DNA of 64,000 nt from Streptomyces sp. L-9-10 (GTDB lineage Bacteria; Actinomycetota; Actinomycetes; Streptomycetales; Streptomycetaceae): assembly GCF_004151105.1 (NCBI RefSeq), contig NZ_PHRF01000005.1:1-64000 (forward strand), in the 5' to 3' direction. Under the pieces are notes generated by a model. The model ran no database searches and was not told where the DNA came from. It worked only from the letters and a program-made list of their open reading frames with translations. Within the stretch, counting starts at the first letter, position 1; each line of letters starts with the position of its first letter. The position numbers and the translations under genes were made by a program. Below, one piece after another: positions 16,995 to 25,207 of the stretch.

Positions 16995-17291
16995 TCAGTG
17001 GTCGTCCCAGTGACCGTCGTGCTCGGCGTGGCGGTGTCCGTCGTGTACATAGTCCACATGGTCGCCATGAGGCACTGCCACATGCCCGCACCCTTCCCCG
17101 TGCTGGTGTGCGTGACCGCTGTGCGGGGCGTGGGCTCCGGGCTCGCATTCGTCCACGTGGTCGTCGTGAACCGCGTGCACATGGCCGTCGTGTGCGTAGT
17201 CCACATGCCCGTCGTGCGGGAACGACACATGGCCGCAGCCCGTGCCGTGCCGGTGCGTGTGGTTCGAGTGAGGGGCGTGCGCAGTGGTCAT
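16995..17291 (-). CDS. Histidine-rich duplicated metal-binding-type peptide
   Basis: The 98-residue protein contains about 30 histidines and consists of two similar units of about 43 residues: [18 protein letters not shown]... and [18 protein letters not shown]..., each followed by DHVDY or GHVDY and HDGH-HA-HD blocks. Each unit has one GCGH cysteine; one more cysteine (DECEP) sits between them. No signal peptide or membrane segment is visible. GGAGAGAG precedes the ATG. It lies divergent from rpmF, with a Zur-like box in the shared gap. A zinc-binding storage or chaperone role is inferred; the exact family was not recognised. Confidence 0.8.
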   Translation of the reverse strand: MTTAHAPHSNHTHRHGTGCGHVSFPHDGHVDYAHDGHVHAVHDDHVDECEPGAHAPHSGHAHQHGEGCGHVAVPHGDHVDYVHDGHRHAEHDGHWDDH

Positions 17292-17424
17292 GGCTCTCTC
17301 CAGTTCGTTCGTGGAAGGCCGGCCACCCCTGGTCCCGTCGGCGACGCCGGCCCGATGCCGCCTCCCCGACGAGCCGAGCGCCGGGCACGTCACTGTCCGT
17401 GCGGTCATCGGGTGGGGGCGGTAT

Positions 17425-17439
17425 TGGTAACGGTGTTCA
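17425..17439. promoter_or_regulatory. Zur-like box upstream of rpmF
   Basis: TGGTAACGGTGTTCA matches about 11 of 15 positions of TGAAAACGATTTTCA. It lies 58 bases before the rpmF start and 133 bases before the divergent His-rich gene. Confidence 0.6.
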
Positions 17440-17497
17440 TTTGCATGTAGCGTTCGACGGCGTCACGTCCGTGCTCCGCGCACTCAGGAGGTTCGCC

Positions 17498-17668
17498 ATG
17501 GCCGTACCCAAACGGAAGATGTCCCGCAGCAACACCCGTCACCGCCGGGCCCAGTGGAAAGGCGTCACGCCGACCCTGGTGCCTGTCACCCTCGACGGTA
17601 CGTCCCATCTCGTACCCCAGCGACTCGTCAAGGCGTACGAGCGCGGCCTGCTGACTCCGGAGGGCTGA
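17498..17668 (+). CDS. rpmF: 50S ribosomal protein L32 (zinc-free paralogue)
   Basis: The 56-residue protein [20 protein letters not shown] is unmistakably L32. It lacks the four cysteines of the zinc-binding form, so it is the C-minus paralogue. AGGAGG lies seven bases before the ATG. A Zur-like box is upstream, and a CooC-like ATPase gene follows after 3 bases, so the two are translationally linked. Confidence 0.95.
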   Translation: MAVPKRKMSRSNTRHRRAQWKGVTPTLVPVTLDGTSHLVPQRLVKAYERGLLTPEG

Positions 17669-17671
17669 GCC

Positions 17672-18628
17672 GTGCGCGTAGCGTTCGTCGGCAAGGGCGG
17701 CAGCGGCAAGACCACGCTGTCGGCCCTGTTCGCCCGGCAGTTAGCCGCCGAGGGGGCGCCCGTGGTCGCCATCGACGCGGACATCAACCAGCATCTGGCC
17801 GAGGCTCTCTCCCCCGGGGAGGGAGAGAGTCACACCGCGCCACCGCTCAGCTCGCGCACCGGCGAGATCAAGGACTGGCTGCGCGGGGACAATCCGCGGA
17901 TCGCCTCACGCGAGGAGATGATCAAGACCACTCCGCCGGGACGCGGTTCGCGGCTGCTGCGACTGCTCGGCGCGGACCCGGTGCACGCCCACCACGCGCG
18001 TCCGGTGGGCGGGGTGCCGCTGATGGTGACCGGGGTGTTCGACGACAGTGACCTCGGGGTGGCCTGTTACCACTCCAAGCTCGGCGCCGTCGAGCTGTAT
18101 CTGAACCATCTGGTCGACGGGCCCGGCGAGTACGTCGTCGTGGATATGACCGCCGGAGCGGACGCGTTCGCCTCCGGTCTGTTCACCCGGTTCGATCTGA
18201 CGTTCCTGGTCGCCGAGCCCACGCGTAAGGGCGTCTCCGTCTACCGCCAGTACCGCGATCACGCACGGGAGTTCGGGATCGCGCTCGCCGTGGTCGGCAA
18301 CAAGGTCACGGGCGAGGACGATCTCCTCTTCCTCAAGGAGCATGTCGGGGACGATCTGATCGCCTACTGCGAGCAGTCCCCCTGGGTACGGGCACAGGAA
18401 CAGGGCCGTACGGGTGGCGGGCTCGAACCGCACAACGCGCACACCCTGCGCCAGTTGCGCGCCGCCGTCGACGCGCGTCCCAAGGACTGGGAGGCGTTCC
18501 AGCGCCACGCCGTGGAGTTCCATCTGCGCAACGCGCGCGCGTGGGCCGACCGGGCCACCGGAAGCGAACTCGCGCTCCAGGTCGACCCGGGCTTCCGGCA
18601 CGGCCCGGACGCCCCGGGCCTCGGCTGA
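17672..18628 (+). CDS. CooC/MinD-like P-loop ATPase
   Basis: The 318-residue protein starts MRVAFVGKGGSGKTTLSALFA, a deviant Walker A motif of the SIMIBI class. It also has VVAIDADINQHLAEAL (switch I aspartate) and VVVDMTAGADAFASG (Walker B). CooC-like ATPases insert or handle metal cofactors, which fits its position 3 bases after a zinc-free ribosomal protein and behind a Zur-like box. The GTG start is fixed by that spacing. Codon 24 is TTA, so translation may need the bldA tRNA. Confidence 0.85.
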   Translation: MRVAFVGKGGSGKTTLSALFARQLAAEGAPVVAIDADINQHLAEALSPGEGESHTAPPLSSRTGEIKDWLRGDNPRIASREEMIKTTPPGRGSRLLRLLGADPVHAHHARPVGGVPLMVTGVFDDSDLGVACYHSKLGAVELYLNHLVDGPGEYVVVDMTAGADAFASGLFTRFDLTFLVAEPTRKGVSVYRQYRDHAREFGIALAVVGNKVTGEDDLLFLKEHVGDDLIAYCEQSPWVRAQEQGRTGGGLEPHNAHTLRQLRAAVDARPKDWEAFQRHAVEFHLRNARAWADRATGSELALQVDPGFRHGPDAPGLG

Positions 18629-18706
18629 CGCCTCCCGCCCGGCTTCCGCCGCGCCGTCCCCTCCCTCACCGGGCCGCTGTGCCCCAACGCGACAGGACAC
18701 ACACTC

Positions 18707-19099
18707 ATGTCACTCGATGTCTCCCCCACGCTGCTCGCCGACGCCGAGAACGGCCAGGTCCGCGAAGAGGACTTCGTGGACACCGTCCGGACCTCCCTGC
18801 CGTACGCGTACCACCTCATCGCCGGTCTGGTCGGTGAACTGCGCGGCGGCGACGCCGTGTTCGCCGACAACCAGACACCGCCGCCCTCCGAGCGCGAGCG
18901 CGGCCAGCTGCTGCGCGCTCTCGCCAGCGACGCCATCCGCTCCAGCCTGGAGCGGCACTTCGGCGTCACCCTGGCGTTCATGAACTGCCACCGGGTGGCG
19001 GTCTTCCGCCCGGAGGACCAGGGCGGTGCGACGCACACCCGGTTCACCTCGGTGCGCTCGCAGATCCTCAACCAGTCGCCCGAGTTCCGGGACTGCTGA
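18707..19099 (+). CDS. SCO5389-type conserved actinobacterial protein
   Basis: The 130-residue protein has the strongly conserved pattern EEDFVDTVRTSLPYAYHLI, VFADNQTPPPSERERGQLLRALASDAIR, HFGVTLAFMNCHRVAVF and FTSVRSQILNQSPEFRDC. I recognise this as the SCO5389-type family of streptomycetes, which has no established function. It follows the CooC-like gene by 78 bases and could be in its operon. Confidence 0.85.
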   Translation: MSLDVSPTLLADAENGQVREEDFVDTVRTSLPYAYHLIAGLVGELRGGDAVFADNQTPPPSERERGQLLRALASDAIRSSLERHFGVTLAFMNCHRVAVFRPEDQGGATHTRFTSVRSQILNQSPEFRDC

Positions 19100-19130
19100 G
19101 CGGGCCGCTGACGACCGCCGAGCCATGACG

Positions 19131-19168
19131 GAGCGGGGCTGTGGGGCCGGAGCCCCGCCGCCCCGCTC
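19131..19168. terminator. Bidirectional terminator
   Basis: GAGCGGGGC (19131-19139) pairs with GCCCCGCTC (19160-19168), and an inner GGGGC/GCCCC stem continues it. It lies between convergent genes. Confidence 0.75.
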
Positions 19169-19183
19169 TCCGCCAACGGGGGT

Positions 19184-19795
19184 TCAGACGCCGTGCGGGC
19201 GCATCGTGGCACTGCCTGTGGCGCCGGCGCCACGGCCGTGCAGCACCAGGGCGCGGGCGAGGAAGCCGAGCGCGGCCGTGCAGACCAGGGTCCGCACGAT
19301 GTTGCTCGTCTCCCACGTGCCCTTGAACTTCTCGACGATGGAGAAGTCCGTGATCTTGGCCGGGTCACCGGCGGCGGCAAGCTCGTTGTTGAGCGGGATG
19401 TTCACGCTGAACGTGATCATCAGGGCCACCAGATAGAGCGCGGCCGCCGCGCCGATCCAGAGCGCGGCGCCCCGCCGGCCCTGGCGGTGCTCCAGGAACG
19501 CCGCGACCGCCGCGGCCAGCAGCGCTCCGATGAAGATCATGCCGAAGAGACCGTTGCCGTCGATCAGAGCGTTGAAGTTCTGCATCGCGTCGACGTAGGT
19601 ACGGTCGTCGGTCCTGGCCAGCCCCGGCATCACCGAGATGTCGTACGCGAAGAACAGACCCGCCATCAGCCCCATCGCGATGGTGGCGATCATCAGCAGC
19701 GGCCCCACCGCCCTGCTCCGGCGCACGGGCGCCACCGCGGGGGCGGGCGGATAGGCGGCGTAGGGGTTCGGGGTTCCGGTCGGGTTGAAGCTCAT
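19184..19795 (-). CDS. DUF1772 (anthrone-oxygenase-like) membrane protein
   Basis: The 203-residue protein has a proline-rich cytoplasmic start, then four hydrophobic helices. Family residues are FFAYDISVMPGLARTDDRTYVDAMQ and NIPLNNELA. DUF1772 includes anthrone oxygenases and many uncharacterised membrane proteins. A paralogue lies at 43327-43848. The 221-bp upstream gap holds a composite element that recurs before the NmrA gene at 45466. Confidence 0.87.
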   Translation of the reverse strand: MSFNPTGTPNPYAAYPPAPAVAPVRRSRAVGPLLMIATIAMGLMAGLFFAYDISVMPGLARTDDRTYVDAMQNFNALIDGNGLFGMIFIGALLAAAVAAFLEHRQGRRGAALWIGAAAALYLVALMITFSVNIPLNNELAAAGDPAKITDFSIVEKFKGTWETSNIVRTLVCTAALGFLARALVLHGRGAGATGSATMRPHGV

Positions 19796-19918
19796 GGGAC
19801 TTCCTTGTCTGGTGGTCGAAGCCGTCCGATACGAGGTGATCCGGCAACCGCCACGGTGTCGTCGCCAACGCCGCCGCCGACATGTGACACGGCTTTCTCA
19901 CGTACTGCGTCAGGGGAC

Positions 19919-19968
19919 CAGTCAAGTACAGCGCGGCAGGACGGGACATAGCCACGAAGCTCAGGTCC
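19919..19968 (-). promoter_or_regulatory. Composite cis element, copy 1
   Basis: A 26-bp block at 19943-19968 (core ATAGCCACGAAGCTCA) is followed 15 bases away by CAGTCAAGT at 19919-19927. The same block, motif and spacing occur at 45472-45521. It is upstream of the DUF1772 gene. Confidence 0.65.
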
Positions 19969-20016
19969 ATGTTCCAGCGTCCAAGCGGGCGGACAGCTCA
20001 CCGGCCGGCCGGCGGA

Positions 20017-20961
20017 TCAGGGGCGGGACGCGGCCAGCGGGCGGTCGCGCCGTACCCCCACGCCCAGGTTCTGGTGGATCTCCATCGTGGCGGTGGAGCG
20101 GTTGAGGGTGATGTAGTGCAGTCCGGGGGCGCCTTCGGCCAGCAGCCGTTCGGCCATGGCCGTGGCGTACTCGACACCGATGCGATGCCCGTCCTGCGGC
20201 CGGTCACGGGCCGCTTCGAGCCGTTGGGCCAGCGCGTCGGGGAAGCGGGCGTCGCTGAGTTCGGCGAAGCGGCTGATCTGCCGTGCGTCGGTGGCCGGCA
20301 TGATCTCGGGGACGATCGGGGTGGTACAGCCCGCGGCCTCGATCCGGTCGCGGAGCCGCAGATAGTCCTCGACGTCGAAGAACATCTGCGTGATCGCGTA
20401 GTCGGCGCCCGCCCGGCACTTGGCGACGAAGTGGCGGATGTCGCTGTCCCAGTCGGGCGAGCGCGGATGGCGCTCGGGGAAGGCGGCCACCCCGACGGTG
20501 AAGTCACCCAGTTCCCTGATCAGGCCGACGAGCTCACTGGCCTGGGCGAATCCCTCCGGATGACGGACCCACTCACCGCGCGGGTCGCCCGGCGGGTCGC
20601 CGCGCAGCGCGAGCACGTCCCGGATACCGGCGTCCGCGTACTGGCCGATGATGTGGCGCAGTTCGGCGACCGAGTGGCCGACCGCGGTGAGATGGGCGAC
20701 CGGGCGCAGCGTGGTCTCGGCGGCGATGCGCTTGGTGACCTCGATCGTCCGGTCGCGCGAGGAGCCGCCGGCGCCGTAGGTCACGGAGACGAAGGACGGC
20801 GCGAGCGCCTCGATCCGGCGGATCGCGTTCCACAGCGTGCGCTCCCCGGCGGGCGTCTTCGGCGGGAAGAACTCGAAGGAGTACGAGCGCTGCCCGTCGG
20901 CCATCAGGGCACGCGGGCCCGGCCTGGGGTGCTGTGAGAGGTCCGCGGTCTCTGCCGCCAT
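20017..20961 (-). CDS. metF: Methylenetetrahydrofolate reductase
   Basis: The 314-residue TIM-barrel flavoprotein reduces 5,10-methylene-THF to 5-methyl-THF for methionine synthesis. Signatures are [14 protein letters not shown] (catalytic glutamate region), [26 protein letters not shown], and [14 protein letters not shown]. The ATG at 20961 is used; the ATG at 20904 (MADGQ) is a possible shorter start. No SAM or B12 riboswitch was recognised in the 157 bp upstream, which hold two GGTGATCA repeats 11 bp apart near 21063-21081. Confidence 0.95.
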   Translation of the reverse strand: MAAETADLSQHPRPGPRALMADGQRSYSFEFFPPKTPAGERTLWNAIRRIEALAPSFVSVTYGAGGSSRDRTIEVTKRIAAETTLRPVAHLTAVGHSVAELRHIIGQYADAGIRDVLALRGDPPGDPRGEWVRHPEGFAQASELVGLIRELGDFTVGVAAFPERHPRSPDWDSDIRHFVAKCRAGADYAITQMFFDVEDYLRLRDRIEAAGCTTPIVPEIMPATDARQISRFAELSDARFPDALAQRLEAARDRPQDGHRIGVEYATAMAERLLAEGAPGLHYITLNRSTATMEIHQNLGVGVRRDRPLAASRP

Positions 20962-21120
20962 AAGGAGGAGTCCTTCCTGGAGTCGCTCGGTGCGTGGACG
21001 AATACGGTGCGCACACAGTAGCCGCGATGCGCTCCGCTCCCCCGCCATGACCACGGATTGATCACCCACTGATCACCGGGAGGACGCTTCCGTGGCAACC
21101 TCCCTGCTCCCGTGCGGAGT

Positions 21121-22113
21121 TCAGGACCTGGCGGGGGCGTCCCCGGCACGTCGCAGGCACTCCTCCAGGAAGGCCAGCGCCCGCAGATGGTAGGTGCGGG
21201 CCGCGCGGCCGATGCTGATGTTGTGCCCGGCGCCGGAGAGCCGCTCCACCGCGACGAGCGGTGCGGCGGTGAGCAGTCCCGTCATCGCCGTCAGCGCCTC
21301 GTCGTGCAGTTCCCACCAGAGTTCGTGCTCCGCGAAGGTCAGTCTGACCGGGCTGGTGATACGGCCGGCCAGCCGCGGATACTGGACGGGCCAGGTCGCC
21401 GTCTGGGCCGCCTCGCGTGCCGGTACGGCCCTCAGCAGCGAGCGGCTCGCCCGGAATGTGCCGGGTGAATACAGGTGCAGCGGACCCCAGTTGAGCCGGG
21501 ACGCGCCGCCGCCGAGGGTATCGGGGAAGTGCCGCGCCTCGGGTGCGTACCGCCAGCCGCATCCGTTGACGTCGAGACCGACCAGTGCGCTGCCCGCCTC
21601 CTGCGCGGCCATGTGCAGCGCCACCTTGCCGCCGTCGGAGTGGGCCACGACGAAGAAGCCGGAGCCGGTCGGCCGGTCCCGGGCGAAGTCCGCGAGCGCC
21701 CGGTTCAGGGTGGTCGCCTGCTCGCCGAGGGGCTGTCCGTCCGGCAGCGGGCCGGCGGAGGCGCCGTAGCCCGGCCGGTCCAGGGCCAGCACCGTATGAC
21801 CGAGCCGGGCGCCCAGGCCGAGCAGGGAGTTCGCCGGGTCGGTCAGGCCGTTGAAGTAGTCGGCGCACATGCCCCGGCCGTGGATGGCGACGATCACGGA
21901 GCGGGGTTCCGCGGCGCCGTCCGGCTCGGCGATCAGACCGGACAGCGGTACGCCGCCCGCGTCGAGCGTCACGGCACGGACGGTGGGTGCCGGAGAGGAG
22001 GCGACGGCGGGACTGGAGACGGGAAGAGGAGCGGGGACGGGAGCAGTGGGGACGAGAGCGGGCGTGGGGACGGGGGTGGGTACGGGGACGGGGGTGGATA
22101 CGGGAGCGGTCAT
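21121..22113 (-). CDS. Alpha/beta hydrolase at the end of the cluster operon
   Basis: The 330-residue hydrolase has an unusual N-terminal Pro-Val/Thr repeat (residues 5-45, VPVPTPVPTP type). A full alpha/beta hydrolase fold follows: IVAIHGRGMCADYF oxyanion region, LALDRPGYGAS, nucleophile elbow FVVAHSDGGKVALH, and late GAGHNIS. It is the last gene of the leftward operon, 46 bases after the TrpC-like gene. Release or cleavage of a carrier-bound or ester intermediate is possible. The N-terminal repeat is encoded by GGGGGTGG-type tandem DNA. Confidence 0.87.
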   Translation of the reverse strand: MTAPVSTPVPVPTPVPTPALVPTAPVPAPLPVSSPAVASSPAPTVRAVTLDAGGVPLSGLIAEPDGAAEPRSVIVAIHGRGMCADYFNGLTDPANSLLGLGARLGHTVLALDRPGYGASAGPLPDGQPLGEQATTLNRALADFARDRPTGSGFFVVAHSDGGKVALHMAAQEAGSALVGLDVNGCGWRYAPEARHFPDTLGGGASRLNWGPLHLYSPGTFRASRSLLRAVPAREAAQTATWPVQYPRLAGRITSPVRLTFAEHELWWELHDEALTAMTGLLTAAPLVAVERLSGAGHNISIGRAARTYHLRALAFLEECLRRAGDAPARS

Positions 22114-22159
22114 GGCAGGCGGTTCTCCTGGGCGGCGGGGGCGGGCCGGTCGGGGCCGT

Positions 22160-22870
22160 TCAGTGGGGCCGGCCCGCGGGGCGGGTCCTGGCGCGGTCCA
22201 GGCGGTCGACCCAGCCGGCCGCGCTGTCGGTACGCAGCAGCGAGGTGCCGACGAGCAGGCCGGCGTATCCCGCGTCGAGCAGTTTCGCGGCGGCGAGCGG
22301 GCCGTCGATGGCGCTCGCGCTGACCGGGCAGCGGGTACCCGAGGCCCGGACCGCCGGCAGCAGGGCGAGGCTGCGGTCGAGGTCGCCGCGGTCGCGCTCC
22401 TTGGCCTTGATGTCCTTGTTGTTGACGGCGACGACGCACTCGTCGGCGTGCGGCAGACCGTCGAGTTCGGCCTCTTCCGTCACCTCCACGAACGGGGTGA
22501 GGCCGAGGGCCAGAGAGGCGGTGATCAGGGTGCGCATACTGGACCGGGGCAGCAGCGCCGCGGTGAGCAGCACGGCGGAGGCGCCGAGTTCCCTCGCGGC
22601 CGACAGCTGGTCCTTGCGGGTGATGAAGTCCTTCTGGAGCAGCGGCAGATCGGTGAGCGCGGCGACATCGCGCAGCAGATCGGTGGTGCCGCCGAACCAG
22701 CGTCCCGTCACCACCGAGATACAGGGCGCGCCCGCGCCTTCGTACGACTCCACGATCGCGGCCGGGGTACGGCCGCCGAGCAGGTCGTAGCCGTGCGCGT
22801 CACGCCGTTTGACCTCCATCACCAGCGGGCGGTCGGCGGTCAGCAGGGCTTCCAGGAACCGGGCGGTCAT
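22160..22870 (-). CDS. TrpC-like indole-3-glycerol-phosphate synthase homologue, divergent
   Basis: The 236-residue TIM barrel keeps several IGPS residues: EVK at 19-21, Lys80 in LLQKDF, Glu129 in FVEV, the Asn pair in VAVNNKD and LVGTSL. The usual phosphate-loop SPSKG is RDAHG (23-27), and the usual SESGI is SASAI (184-188). The N-terminal helix is short compared with the ordinary 255-270 residues. ATGA overlap with the TrpF-like gene couples translation. Inference: it performs an IGPS-type ring closure, perhaps on a different amine. Confidence 0.87.
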   Translation of the reverse strand: MTARFLEALLTADRPLVMEVKRRDAHGYDLLGGRTPAAIVESYEGAGAPCISVVTGRWFGGTTDLLRDVAALTDLPLLQKDFITRKDQLSAARELGASAVLLTAALLPRSSMRTLITASLALGLTPFVEVTEEAELDGLPHADECVVAVNNKDIKAKERDRGDLDRSLALLPAVRASGTRCPVSASAIDGPLAAAKLLDAGYAGLLVGTSLLRTDSAAGWVDRLDRARTRPAGRPH

Positions 22871-23613
22871 CGGGACTCCTCAGGGGACGTGTCGGTCCGC
22901 CAGGCGCGGGCCAGAGCGGTGACGGCGGGCGCCGAGAAACGTCCGTGGGCATCGCGGGCGGCGGTGTCGACATCGATACCGCGGAAGCCGGGGTGGGCGG
23001 CGACGGACCCGTAGTCGCGGCGGTTGTACGGGGAGATGCCGCCGGCGAGCAGGAACGGCCGGGCGAGCCGGGGCAGCAGGCCGAGCACATCCCGCTCGGA
23101 CAGCTGATGTCCGGTGCTGCCGATCCGCCCGTCCTCGGTCGCCGTGTCGAGCAGGAACAGGTCGGTCCCGGCCCGTTCGTACGCGCCGATCAGCGGGCGT
23201 TCGAGACAGCTGCCGCCGCGCAGATGGAGGACCTTGACGAGGACCGCGTCGGGCAGGGCGGCGCGCAGCGCCCGTACCACGGCGGGCGGCTGGTAGGCGT
23301 GCAGCTGGAGCCAGCGCAGGCCGGTGCGACGGGCCAGGCCGGTGAGTGCGTCGGGGTCGCCGAGGAAGGTGACGAGGACCGGTTCGAGCCGGCCGGTGGC
23401 GCGGGCCGCCGCGGCGAGTTCGGTGAGGTGCCTCTCGGGCAGCTCGGCGTGACCGCCCGGTATGCCGTGCCACAGGCCGACGCAGTCCGCTCCGGCGGAA
23501 GCGAGCGCGGTGATGTCGCCGGGCGAGGTGGCCCCGCAGACTTTCAGAACCCGGCGGGTCTCGGGTGCGGCCGAGTGTCCCGCCGGGAGCCCGGAGGCGG
23601 GCTCCGGGCTCAT
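22867..23613 (-). CDS. TrpF-like phosphoribosylanthranilate isomerase homologue
   Basis: The 248-residue TIM barrel has the PRAI general base Cys26 (LKVCGAT) and general acid Asp156 (LFLLDTATED), plus LQLHAYQPP, LAGGISPYN and GIDVDTAARDAHG. So Amadori isomerase chemistry is likely intact, but the usual GGTG loop is IGSTG and the GVDVSSGVE segment is changed. ATGA overlaps join it to the dehydrogenase gene before it and the TrpC-like gene after it. Confidence 0.87.
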   Translation of the reverse strand: MSPEPASGLPAGHSAAPETRRVLKVCGATSPGDITALASAGADCVGLWHGIPGGHAELPERHLTELAAAARATGRLEPVLVTFLGDPDALTGLARRTGLRWLQLHAYQPPAVVRALRAALPDAVLVKVLHLRGGSCLERPLIGAYERAGTDLFLLDTATEDGRIGSTGHQLSERDVLGLLPRLARPFLLAGGISPYNRRDYGSVAAHPGFRGIDVDTAARDAHGRFSAPAVTALARAWRTDTSPEESR

Positions 23614-24770
23614 GTGCCCAGACCCAGCATCGAGGCGATGCGGTTGTACTGGATTTCCGTGGTGCCGGAGTAGATCGTGCCCGCCACGGCGTTGCGCACG
23701 TCCTTCTCCAGACCGTACTCGGTCATATAGCCGTGCCCGCCGAAGAGCTGCACGGCCATCAGGCTGGTCGCCACATTGCTCTCGCTCGTCACCAGTTTGG
23801 CGATGGCCAGATCCACCGTGACGTTCTCGCCGGCCGCGAGGCGTTCACCGGTGTCGTACAGCCACTTGCCCGCCGTCTCCAGCCGGATCCTCATATCGAC
23901 GATCCTGTTGGCGACGGACTGGTACGAGCCGATCGGCCTGCCGAACGAGCGGCGGGTCTTCGCGTAGTCGAGGCAGCGGTCGAGCCGGTGCCGCATCTCC
24001 CCCACGTTCACGATGAAGGAGAAGAGGATCTCCCGCTTCATGACATGGTCGAGCACGATGAATCCGCCGCCGACCCGGCCGAGGACCTGGGTCCTCGGGA
24101 CCCTGCACTCATCGAAGAACAACTCGCTGAGCGGCGAGGTCCGCAGTCCCATCTTCTTGGTCGGTGGACCGATCGTGAGCCCCGGGGTGTTCCGGTCCAC
24201 GAGGAACGCGGTGACCCCGAGCGGGCCGCCGTCCGGATGCGTACGCGCGTAGACGACGAACACATCGGCGACGGGCCCGTTGCTGACGAAGATCTTCGAG
24301 CCGTTCAGGACGAAATGGTCACCGTCCCGTACCGCTCGCGTGGTCATCGCCATGGCGTCCGAGCCGCCCTCGGACTCGGTGATGGCATGGGCGCCGATCA
24401 CCTCCCCCGAGCAGATCCCGGTCAGATACCGCTCCTTCTGCGCGTCCGTGCCGAATCTCTCCAGTGGCACACCGGTACTGGCCATGGTGGTGGTGACCGA
24501 GAAGCTCAGCCCGGAGTCACGGCAGTGCTCGCCCAGCCCTTCGAGCAGATACATGGTGGTGAGCAGGGACTGGCCGAGGCCGCCCCAGCGCTCTTCGAAG
24601 GGCAGTCCGAGGATGCCGGTCTCCCGGATCAGTTTCCACTTGTCCCAGGAGAACGTGGCCTGTTCGTCCTGTTCTATGTGGCCGGCGCTGAGCGCCTCAC
24701 CCCACCGGGCCAGACCTTCGCGCAGTTCGGCCTGGTCGGCGTTCCAGCGGATCACGGCGAGCCTTTCCAT
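23610..24770 (-). CDS. Acyl-CoA dehydrogenase family flavoprotein (aminoacyl-carrier oxidation candidate)
   Basis: The 386-residue protein has the family signatures GAHAITESEGGSDAMAM, FVLNGSKIFVSNGPVADVFVVYA and LFGGHGYMTEYGLEKDVRNA. The C-terminal motif reads IYSGTTEIQ, so the MCAD-type catalytic glutamate position is serine and the base must come from elsewhere, as in isovaleryl-type enzymes. With the amino-acid ligase and free carrier protein of the same operon it recalls the ligase/carrier/dehydrogenase trio that makes pyrrole-2-carboxyl from proline (PltF/PltL/PltE, RedM/RedO/RedW). That parallel is an inference. Confidence 0.86.
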   Translation of the reverse strand: MERLAVIRWNADQAELREGLARWGEALSAGHIEQDEQATFSWDKWKLIRETGILGLPFEERWGGLGQSLLTTMYLLEGLGEHCRDSGLSFSVTTTMASTGVPLERFGTDAQKERYLTGICSGEVIGAHAITESEGGSDAMAMTTRAVRDGDHFVLNGSKIFVSNGPVADVFVVYARTHPDGGPLGVTAFLVDRNTPGLTIGPPTKKMGLRTSPLSELFFDECRVPRTQVLGRVGGGFIVLDHVMKREILFSFIVNVGEMRHRLDRCLDYAKTRRSFGRPIGSYQSVANRIVDMRIRLETAGKWLYDTGERLAAGENVTVDLAIAKLVTSESNVATSLMAVQLFGGHGYMTEYGLEKDVRNAVAGTIYSGTTEIQYNRIASMLGLGT

Positions 24771-24830
24771 GACGGTTCAGTGACGGACGGAGCTGTGACA
24801 GACGGAGCGGTGACTGGCGCGGTGCGTGGA
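24771..24830. repeat. Imperfect 15-bp tandem repeat in operon spacer
   Basis: GTGAC(G/A)GACGGAGC(T/G) occurs twice in tandem at about 24780-24811 and is followed by another GTGAC. It lies between the cupin and dehydrogenase genes. Confidence 0.7.
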
Positions 24831-25205
24831 TCAGTACGCCGAGGAGACCTGCTCGTCGAGCTGGTGCACCTCGTCGCCCTGGAGCGCCGGGGAGAAGACG
24901 CACACCAGACGCAGGTCCTCGTGCGGGCTCGCGACGAGGTAGTGGGCGTCGTGCTCGTTGAGCGAGTAGAGACGGCCCGGCACGATCGGGTGCGAGGTGC
25001 CGTCCAGCTCGATCACTTCGCCCGAACCCTCGATGCAGTAGCAGGATTCGATGTGATTGCGGTACTCCAGACGGGACTTGGTGCCCGCGCGCACGGTAGT
25101 GTCGGTGATGCTGTAGTCGAGGCCGTCGGCGGCCACGATGAAGCGACGGCTCAGGCCGTTGCCCCACTCGACCGTCTTCACGCTCTCCAGGTCACGGACG
25201 AACAT
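24831..25205 (-). CDS. Orphan ectoine-synthase-like cupin
   Basis: The 124-residue cupin aligns by eye with EctC along its length: MFVRDLESVK, GLDYSITDTTV, ESCYCIEGSGEVIELDG, PGRLYSLNEHDAHYLVA (Tyr and His of the active site) and LRLVCVFSPALQGDEVH. EctC closes a ring by condensing an amine with an amide carbonyl. No ectA or ectB is present. It sits 2 bases from the trpA-type gene in a biosynthetic operon. A cyclodehydratase making a cyclic imine from an amino ketone is a reasonable inference. Confidence 0.88.
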   Translation of the reverse strand: MFVRDLESVKTVEWGNGLSRRFIVAADGLDYSITDTTVRAGTKSRLEYRNHIESCYCIEGSGEVIELDGTSHPIVPGRLYSLNEHDAHYLVASPHEDLRLVCVFSPALQGDEVHQLDEQVSSAY

Positions 25206-25207
25206 GT

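Noticed and set aside
20962..21118. Possible riboswitch upstream of metF
   Set aside because: No SAM, SAH or cobalamin riboswitch core could be recognised; only two GGTGATCA repeats are seen.
24831..25205. Ectoine biosynthesis locus
   Set aside because: ectA, ectB and ectD are absent, and the gene is embedded in an unrelated operon.
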